NCBI GenBank assembly: GCA_021209875.1
Contig: JAGYVD010000003.1
Span: forward strand, 3,968,001 to 4,032,000
DNA length: 64,000 nucleotides
From: Rosellinia necatrix
Taxonomy: Eukaryota; Ascomycota; Sordariomycetes; Xylariales; Xylariaceae
Direction: 5' to 3'
This document shows, one piece after another, positions 56,684 to 64,000 of the stretch. The position numbers and the translations under genes were made by a program. The notes beneath the pieces are model-generated. The model was not told where the DNA came from. It made no database searches and worked only from the letters and a program-made list of their open reading frames with translations. Position 1 is the stretch's first letter; each line of letters starts with the position of its first letter.

Positions 56684-58071
56684 CTACCAATCCTTGGAAA
56701 TGTCGAAGCTCCACTCGAATTGGAGGTGCTGCTTCTTGTCGTCGTCGACAAAGGTAGAGACAGCGTTGTAATGGCCGCGGGCAAGTATTCCGGAAGGTGC
56801 ATCTTCTTCTTGGACTAACAAAAGACGAGGGTCAGCCATCGAGACATCGTATTGGCAGTCGTACTACTCACATCGCTTGCTGTAGACGGGCTGCTTCTCC
56901 GTATTAGGAGCATAGCTTCCCTACAAGTCATGTTAGCCATTTCTCGGTGACTCCTTGCCGATCAGCATCCCCCACTTACCAACATCTCGCTGTCCTTGCT
57001 AACCCGAATACCCTTACGCTTCACTGTCTGGACATATTGCAGGCCGCTAAGGATTTCATGCTGGACGCGGAAGGATGCCACCATGGTGAACTTAGCTCCC
57101 TCCTTGATCTTGAACGGCTTGTCCTTGAGAGTAGTCTCACTGCCGGGCCGCGAGAGATCAATGGTGACGGGTGGTCGGCCGGGAGACTCCATCGTAAGCG
57201 ATTGGATGATACAGACCCGAGGATCATTAGGGTCGGACAGATTCGCACCACCTCCAAGGCCGAGAGATTTCTTGTATCGCTGAAGCGACTCATCGTTTGC
57301 ATCTGCGTTGAACTTAGTAACCTTGACGTTTCTATCCAGAGTTGTAATCTTAGGAACTTGAAAAGCGGGCTTGTCGTCTTCATGAACAGGCCGCACCACT
57401 TGGTTTGTAGAGCCGTTGGGGGCCGCACTTGCAAGAGTAGCCATTTCTTTCTGGATCATCATCTCGGGCAGGCCGCGACAAGTCAGCTCCGAGTCCAAGC
57501 TGCTGCTACTGCTGCCACGGTCCTTGCCCCGGAAGGCCTTTTTAAGTTGCTGAGGTAGGCGGAAGTTGGGTTTTGAAGCAGCCTTGTGCAGAAAGCTCGT
57601 GAACGATTTCTTTTTTTTGATGACACGAGCCAATCCACTTGGTGCAGCGGGCGTGGGGTTATCATTCTCAATAGGAGATGGGGATGGGGTGGCAACTGGG
57701 GTAGGACTCTTGAGGTTGGGGGTGCCGGCATATAGTGTCTTGTCTGCCAGCCAGATCCGGACTTTGTCCTTTGGTTTCATAGCCTCATGGGGGAGCAAGG
57801 ACGATATACTTCTGTGCTCTACTCGGTTTTCATCCTGGTCGTTGTGCGTAACAGCAGTCTGGTCTTGGTGTTGGCTTTGGTGTCTTATGGGATATCTCCT
57901 ATGCGAGGGAGTTGTTGAGTCCCAACCGCCAGGCACTTTCACGGGGCGGCGGGGCGAAAGATATGAAGGCTCATACACCGGGAGGCGTTGGGAACCGTCA
58001 TGATCGCCTATCATCCTCTCGGGGCCAGGACGCGACCCCGGAGAGTGTAGAGCATCCGACGGGGATGGCAT
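56684..58071 (-). CDS. RDI1: Predicted long RhoGDI isoform from an internal start
   Basis: From an ATG at 58071, inside intron 1 of the canonical transcript, an open frame runs 769 nt into exon 2 without a stop and in the RhoGDI frame (exons 58071-56980, 56920-56872, 56814-56684; 423 residues). The added 257 residues replace the first 33 or so residues of the normal form. They are Pro/Ser-rich at first (SPRRPVKVPGGW), have a short ordered-looking KDKVRIWLADKTLY, then a strongly basic FTSFLHKAASKPNFRLPQQ region before the RhoGDI fold. It would lack the canonical N-terminal arm. An internal promoter is required. It is also possible that the frame is a separate, unfinished gene model. Confidence 0.45.
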
Positions 58072-58723
58072 ATGGGATGAATTGGACCACAGGGGTTGTT
58101 ATAGAATTGAATCGGTTGTGGGTTGTGGGTTGTGGGGAGAATCAATTGCAAGTAAAGGTTGGTAAGGTTGTGCAAGATGGCTGGAAGGGGTGTTGACTGG
58201 ATCGAAAGGTAGTTCCGGTTTGAATCCAGAATTAAAGAGCGACGGGAGATGGTAAACCACCTTAGAAGGGTTGTGCTCTCATTTTCGTTTCGTAGACAGC
58301 TCAGGTTCGCCGGCAACCCGATGTACAAAGTACATCCGGGCAGATGTCGCGTGCTAGGTGTAACCGTTGTTGTCACGGTTGCAGCCGCGTGGGCAACTGC
58401 CGTCCCCTCCCACGCTCTTAGGCTTGCCCTCTTGCCTGGCTCCCACCCGAGGCGTGGTTGCCTTCACGTTTTCATGTGTGTGAAGGCAACGTTAAACCAC
58501 ATTAAATATTTCCATCTCATTGCAGCACTTGTGCAACCCTCCCCAACCTCTCACCGAGCCGCATTCACAGTAGGAAGATACAACCAGGGCATTTAAGAAG
58601 AATACAGAAATAGAGATGCTACGTACCCATATCCTGGTACTCAGCCAAGCTCTGCTTCGGCTGTGAAAGCTTGTAGCCCTGAGTCTCCTCGGGGAGATGG
58701 TCATTGTCCTCGTGGGAAGCCAT
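56684..58723 (-). CDS. RDI1: Rho GDP-dissociation inhibitor, canonical form
   Basis: Exons 58723-58627, 57302-56980, 56920-56872 and 56814-56684 give 199 residues, the normal RhoGDI length. Exon 1 encodes MASHEDNDHLPEETQGYKL and ends SLAEYQDM, the conserved N-terminal arm that blocks the switch regions. Exon 2 begins DANDESLQRYKKSLGLG and carries the start of the immunoglobulin-like domain (GAKFTMVASFRVQHEILSGL). The last exon ends ARGHYNAVSTFVDDD then FEWSFDISKDW. That domain pockets the prenyl group and extracts Rho GTPases from membranes. All splice sites are consensus (GTACGT, GTAAGT, GTGAGT). Intron 1 is 1324 nt, more than ten times the local norm, and contains an alternative in-frame first exon. 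Confidence 0.92.
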
Positions 58724-60676
58724 GGCGAGCAGACACCTAGTCGTCGGGTAGACAAGGTATCAAGGTATGACGACCGAATAAACGCAGGGCGAAGATGGGC
58801 CTAGTTGGAGCCAATGCCCTTTGGAATGCACACACACACACACACACGCACACACGCACGCACACGCACGCAAGGCCTGGTCGACAGCAGAGCCTTGTCA
58901 GAACCGAACGTCGTGCTCGATTGTACAGGAGAAAAGGTGAGGGTGAGAATGGCGGTGATGTTTTGTAGGTGAAGTTATAAGAGATGGGGATGATTGGACG
59001 TCACAAAGCTGTTTTGTACTGCGGGACAATGGTGGGGCTCTGGTCGGGTTGGTTGTTTGGTGAGGGGCAGAGCCCCTTTTTCTAGCCAGGACGGACCGGA
59101 CCAGCGGTTTATCACCTCCAAGGCCGTGGAATTGGTGGGGTGGTGCAGGTGGTGTCAGGACTTGCTGTTCGCCGAAGTAGCAGAGCAGTGGCAATCAACT
59201 TATGCACTACCTCCTTAGTACCGACCTACCTACCTAGGTAGATAGCTGCAAGTCCTGGGCATTTATTGTTGTCTTCATGTTGCTTGTAGTAAAGCGCGTT
59301 ATGCACCTATGATAAATAGCTTTCTGATTGCAAAAGGGAGCAAGGCAATTGGGCACCTACCTAAGCGCTTAGACTACTATCTCGGGATTATAGGGTCTCA
59401 AATCCTAGATTCCACATTTTGGTCCGCAGTTTACTCATATAGACCTGATATGCTTACATAGGTATTGAACAGGCAACTTGCAAAAGAGGGTTACCTACCT
59501 ACCGACCAGGCAGGCCATTCCTCACACGTGACTTACCTAGGTATGTTTTAGCCATTTCTGAGTACATAGGTATTACAATGAGGTACTAACCACTCCATAC
59601 AGCGCTTGTTTGAGCTGTCGAGTTTTACAAACATACATATTGTACACTACCTCTCAATGCCAAGAACTCAACCATATGCATCGAGGTAGAGGCACTGGTA
59701 ACCAGACGAACGGCCAGCTGGCATATTCATCACGTCTAAAATAGGGATAGTGCAATATTATCTACATCTGTATGGGATTAAATGGGTTCCAAAAAGAGTT
59801 GAGGTTGATATCTCGATACATAGCCAGGTACTTATGTGGTAGGCATATATTATTACCTTAGTAGCGGGGTCATATCCTCAACTTACCTGTATGGCCCAAT
59901 CAAGTGTTATGCTGGTGCAGGCTACCCATGTCGGAATTTTACAAGTCGCGCTCGTAAGAACGCCGTCAAATATTACGGCCTCAAATCGGAAAAGCGTAAG
60001 GCTCCTGAATGAATCTAATCCTATCTAGGCACATGCCCTTGCAATTGCCCGCAGCTTAGCTAGCTCCTCCCCCAACCAAAAGCTCCCGATTCTGTCCCCC
60101 CTTCCTTTCCTCGCCCAGCTGGTCTCGCCCGTCTTCCACTCTTTTGCCTTTTCTGACCAAACCTGTCTAGAATCCGCCCAAAACAAAAAAAAACCACAGT
60201 TTGCGCCGGGTGTCACGGACCCTGTCTCCTCTCTCACCCTTCAATCTTCATGGCAATTGGCACTGGCTGACTCGCTATTGCATCAGTCCCCCCTTCACCA
60301 TTCTGCCATCCCTTCTTGCATCCTACTCGACAAGATATCATCATCATTGTCGCGTTGGTTTCTTTTATTTCCTCGTTCATCTTTCCTATTTAGACCCGTC
60401 CCCCAACGTGAGTGAGATTCATCATCCCAGGTGACCCGCGCAATTCGAGCAGGGCTCCTCGTCGCGCTTCGATGGCGGCCCTCATATCCGCGACCTCGCG
60501 CGACCTAACCATCAGCATCATCAGCTAACCCACGCTATTCGCACCAGGTCATTCCAGTATAGATTCTCCCTTTTATAATCGGCTATCTGCCTTGTATTGT
60601 AGTCCCGGGCCGCTTCGCGGAACAGCCTAGATCTCTTCACGATTCTTGTCGCGTCGAGACATCGATATCCGTCAAG
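58724..60676. other. Divergent intergenic region
   Basis: About 1.95 kb between RhoGDI and the Bqt4-like gene. It has a CA microsatellite (58830-58872) in the RhoGDI upstream region, a CTACCTACCTAGGTAGATAG island (59223-59243) and scattered TACC/GGTA motifs up to 59600. The Bqt4-side leader is pyrimidine-rich and contains an 18-codon uORF at 60472-60528. Confidence 0.55.
58830..58872. repeat. CA/GCAC microsatellite
   Basis: About ten CA repeats followed by interrupted CGCACA/CGCACG units, about 110 nt upstream of the RhoGDI start codon. Confidence 0.85.
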
Positions 60677-62053
60677 ATGGTGGCTTCGCGACACCTTCCG
60701 AGCAAAGCTAATCCCCTCATGACCGAGGATATACCAAATTGTAAGACATCATTTTAACCCATACTGTCGTTATATATGACTAAGATATTGTTTGCAGATG
60801 CCGACTTAGTGTCGCGTCGGCGCTTAGGCCAAACCCAGCTCACCCCCAAGATGGTTGCCGCTGGCGCTGCTGGGGAGGTAGACCCCTCGGCCCTTGGTGT
60901 GTTTGATTACGCGCATCTTCGAGCGCCTTTACCGAAGGGGATTACATCAGGCATCTTCAAATCGTCCCCTAGCTCGTACTTTCTCATGCGCCGCAGCGAG
61001 GACGGTTATGTTTCCGCGACTGGCATGTTCAAGGCAACGTTCCCTTATGCCGATGCGACTGAGGAGGAGGGCGAGCGCAAGTACATGAAGTCACTCCCTA
61101 CGACGAGCCATGAAGAGACAGCCGGTAACGTGTGGATTCCTCCGGAGCAGGCGATGGCACTGGCAGAGGAGTACGGTATTGCCCCTTGGATCTCGGCACT
61201 ACTGGACCCAGCCGAGATTCCCGTGACGAATGCGCCAGATAGCCCTCCAAAGAAGATCACCGCACCACCCAAGTTCGATCTCGCCGGTCTAACACAACCT
61301 ACGCTGGCACCACCCACTCCATCGTCGTTGCCTCGGAGCACTCGCAGCCGTCGTTCCGCAAGTCCATCAAAAAAGCGAGCCATTGCTTCTCCACGCAAGC
61401 GGTCTGCCAAAGTCTCGGCTTCACAGACGAGTCCCGCTGAGCCGACGCCCGTTTCAGAAGGAGTCGAACCCCGAACAAACGGTACGAAGATTGAAGGCGC
61501 TGGACCCACAGCTTCCAGTGAGGAAATTACAATGACGACTATCGAGAAGGAACCGGAGGTTGTCTTCGCCCCAGTGGAAGAAGAAGAAAAAATACATATC
61601 AAGGTCGGCCAAGAAGTGCAATTTAATGGGGACGTTCGGACGACACATACCGCTGTGGAAATCGAACTTCCCGTCACGGATGGCCCACCGAGTGCAGAAG
61701 AAGCCGCACAAATGATCGAGAAGGCGAAGGAGATGGTCGCTGCCGTAGCTGCCGAGTCTGCAGAGAGCGGTAACGTCGACGAGTTACTCGGCGAGAGCAA
61801 TAAGGGGAAGCGTAAAGCTGACGATATTATTGCTGACGAAGACGATGAGCAACCCACCGAGTTATCTGAGGAGCATAGATCTAAGAAGGCGAAAACGGAA
61901 ATCCAATTGAGGAAACAGCGCGTCAGAAACCGAGCACTAGTCGGCCTGAGTGCGACCCTCGCTGTTGGGTAAGTATTGCGTTACCATTCAAATGTTGTCC
62001 TGCTGCTAACTGCAATTAGCGCACTGATCCCTTACGTTATGGGCGTCTTTTAG
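60677..62053 (+). CDS. Bqt4-like KilA-N/APSES protein with C-terminal membrane anchor
   Basis: Exons 60677-60740, 60798-61968 and 62020-62053 give 422 residues. The N-terminal domain ([58 protein letters not shown]; about residues 24-165) is a KilA-N/APSES fold. The middle is Ser/Pro-rich with basic patches ([17 protein letters not shown]) and an acidic region. The last exon completes a single C-terminal hydrophobic helix ([15 protein letters not shown] joined to [10 protein letters not shown]), a tail anchor. This architecture matches fission-yeast Bqt4, an inner-nuclear-membrane protein that tethers telomeres through Rap1. In other filamentous fungi the same family is often mislabelled as APSES transcription factors. 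Membrane anchoring argues against free DNA-bound regulation. The final exon is only 34 nt. Confidence 0.82.
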
Positions 62054-63643
62054 AACCATGTTTGCAAAAATTTATAATTCGTCAAGATTGATTTGGTCTC
62101 GGCCGCCATACAACTTCGGTAGCCTATAAATAGGAGCCACACGATATTAGGATCCCCCGGAGCGGCTAGAAATTTTGCAGTCGTTCACTTTCCCCTTACC
62201 CGTACACATACCCCCGGTTGGCTGTGTCCCAGCCACTATTTTCGACTGAAATCCCCCCGCTGTGATGAGGCAGCATTTGTATACACTCCCATAACATCAA
62301 GAAGGCTCGCTTGGGTGAGTGGGATGGGTCACATTAAAAATAATGATCATTCGTTAAAACCTATACGACTGTCTCATCTTTTGTTTTCGGTGATGTGGCG
62401 AACGTGAAATTGGCGCAGCATATTTCTGATCCCAGCCTGGGTTTGCTTGGCCTCGTTGAGCACGAAGACGACATTCTTGAATCCTTGAGAGCATCGCCCA
62501 TTTCGTTTTTTTTTTTTCTTCCCCGGAGGGGTTCTTGAGTGCCCGCTGACTGCATTAGATGCGGTGGATTACTCGCATGCACAGTAGTTAATACCATGTA
62601 CTATGGAGCCGGTCTTAGATGCGGTGGTATACATACAACGACCGGATTGGGGTGGGTAATGGGACTACCGGCGATACCCCATATGCCTGCGTTGGGGTTT
62701 CTAAGATTCTTCTGCGCGCGCTTTGCCGCACTGAGTTGTCGTGTGGGGTCACGGACTAGCCACGTTTCCAGCTTCAATTTCCCGAGCATGTGTAGATACT
62801 TTATTGGTCTTAGGCCCACACCACCCGAATGGCGTCTCCTCCCCCCGTTATGGGTCTCTCCCTACGGGCCTATGGGGATGGGGGTGAACAACGATGGGAA
62901 CCGCACTACTGTAAATTGGAGGATGAACCAATCGAGTACTCACTAGTACCTGGACTAAACTCTCCCAAGGTCCCCACAACACATTCGGAGCCTATACTGC
63001 CTATGTAAGGTCCTCAGGGCTAGGCTGGGGATTGGAAAATTCATATCGTCATGTTTCTCGTTGACCGCAGTTTTCGGTCGCTCGCCGGTATATAGATTAG
63101 ACGGGCGCGACAGTGTCACGTTACTTGAATGGTGGGAGTGCCAACATGGCTCGCCTAGCGGCTACGATCTGGCGGAAAATTCAAGCGAGGGTTTGAAGGG
63201 GGGCTCAATGGAACGTTGAAGCTTGTCACTCACTTCACCCAAGACGCGAGTTTGAATTATCCCCGAATACTGTTGAGGGAACTCCAGGATAGCGTCATGT
63301 TGGGGGCGATTAGTAGCGCTATTTCCTTGTTTTCACTTTTTCCCTTTGTCTCTTTTTCGTTCACTATAAACGTCCGATTCGGCTCATGTTATTGCACATA
63401 GAGACAATGGTTTGTTGCGTATATTTCGGAGAAAGGCATATATAGCTAAGCGTTGCCCCTTGCAGTAGGTAAGCCCCACGATCCTGGCGTTTAAATACCA
63501 GCTGCTAGTGTGCGGTCGATGTGAAGCCTCGCTCAACAGTTCTGTGCTAGCTGATGCGACAGTAAACGTAGCCCGTCACATATGGACCTTTATGAGTGAG
63601 CCCCTAGCGGACTCATGCCTTATGTCACTCACTATCCGCCATT
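62054..63643. other. Convergent intergenic spacer
   Basis: About 1.6 kb between the Bqt4-like gene and the metalloprotease 3' end. A short duplication (TTAGATGCGGTGG at 62557 and 62613) and a T-run (62506-62516) occur. No gene is supported. Confidence 0.5.
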
Positions 63644-64000
63644 TTACTGCCAACCACGGTTGCGGGACAGCCCATTCCACCAGTTGCGCAACATCCAGCC
63701 GTCAAAATCAGTAATGGAGGTGGCAGACCCAGCATTCATGATGAAACTCGTCTGTCCGGTGGGTAACCAGTCTAGAAAAGAGATGTGTTAGTCACCCAAT
63801 TCCACGAGAAGCGCCGTGTAGGTTCCGGGCGTCGCGCGTTAACATACCATAGACTAATACGCTCGTTAGCAAGGTGCGTTTTTTTTTTTTAACGTTGGTT
63901 CGCAGTAGTTCGGCACTGGGGTACTTACAATCATCAAGACCAAAAGTATGGCCCATCTCATGAAGCAGAATGTGGATGTTTGATGTACTGAGCGCGCCCA
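63644..64000 (-). CDS. Secreted zinc metalloprotease, 3' part only
   Basis: The gene enters from the right edge on the minus strand. Visible exons are 64000-63929 (partial), 63853-63848 (6 nt) and 63771-63644. The first carries NIHILLHEMGHTFGLDD, the HExxHxxGxxD zinc-binding and catalytic motif with the third ligand in the extended position. The 6-nt exon adds FY and the last exon reads DWLPTGQTSFIMNAGS, then SITDFDGWMLRNWWNGL, ending GWQ. In many secreted fungal metalloproteases the run HEMGHTFGLDDFYDW is continuous, which supports the microexon. Both introns are about 75 nt with GTAAGT and GTATGT donors. The upstream signal peptide and propeptide lie outside the window. Confidence 0.85.

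Noticed and set aside
58200..58240. tRNA-like GGTTTGAATCC box
   Set aside because: No matching A box, acceptor stem or cloverleaf around it.
1..64000. CRISPR array, phage, plasmid or virus-derived region
   Set aside because: No regularly spaced direct repeats with unique spacers, and no viral or bacterial-type gene. Introns and gene families are eukaryotic throughout.

Overview
The window is nuclear DNA of a filamentous ascomycete (Pezizomycotina, probably a Sordariomycete). The evidence is genes with short introns (mostly 50-110 nt) using GTRNGT donors and CTAAC/CTAAT-like branch points, fungus-restricted families (LYC1-type acetyltransferase, Fungal_trans_2 regulator, Bqt4-type KilA-N/APSES protein, fungal secreted metalloprotease), and long intergenic stretches with short repeats. 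I see no tRNA, rRNA, CRISPR array or recognisable transposon ORF. Exon coordinates were worked out by hand from splice signals and reading frame.

Layout, left to right: ATP synthase subunit K (439-830, +); an unrecognised multi-membrane-pass protein (2549-4001, +); an ankyrin-repeat protein (4365-5330, -); DDB1 (6098-9682, +); Rieske iron-sulfur subunit of complex III (10260-11170, +); a secreted Ala/Gly/Asp-rich protein (13787-15258, +); a Fungal_trans_2 regulator (17143-18857, +); a metallophosphoesterase carrying two apparent frameshifts (20269-21159, +); chaperonin subunit CCT-alpha (22132-24001, +); a LYC1-like GNAT (25528-27138, +); an RNF216-like RBR ubiquitin ligase (27876-30504, -); a very large RhoGEF (33561-38199, +); an importin-9/Kap114 karyopherin (39271-42827, -); Rev7/MAD2L2 HORMA protein (43687-44644, +); proteasome regulator PI31 (45045-46351, -); a small Cys-rich conserved-looking protein (47495-47863, -); a proline-rich zinc-knuckle protein (48907-51335, -); PP2A-like phosphatase PPG1 (54233-55359, +); RhoGDI (56684-58723, -); Bqt4-like inner-nuclear-membrane protein (60677-62053, +); and the 3' end of a secreted zinc metalloprotease running off the right edge (63644-64000, -).

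Most genes are housekeeping (respiration, protein folding, nuclear import, proteasome and ubiquitin, DNA repair, Rho signalling). They are not an obvious cluster, and I see no sign of a secondary-metabolite or defence island. A RhoGEF and a RhoGDI lie about 18 kb apart, but nothing in the sequence links them.

The most unusual signals are: (1) a RhoGDI gene with a 1.3-kb first intron whose 3' part is an open, in-frame alternative N-terminal exon; (2) a 75-codon in-frame ORF directly after the PPG1 stop codon, containing 16-residue repeats; (3) a short dispersed element, (TAG)n followed by TATTAACGTCTARTCTAGG, in seven copies at five intergenic loci, always beside palindromic TACCTACCTAGGTAGGTA islands; (4) a 6-nt microexon in the metalloprotease; (5) three introns that are multiples of three and lack stops; and (6) upstream ORFs touching the start codons of DDB1 and the RhoGEF.
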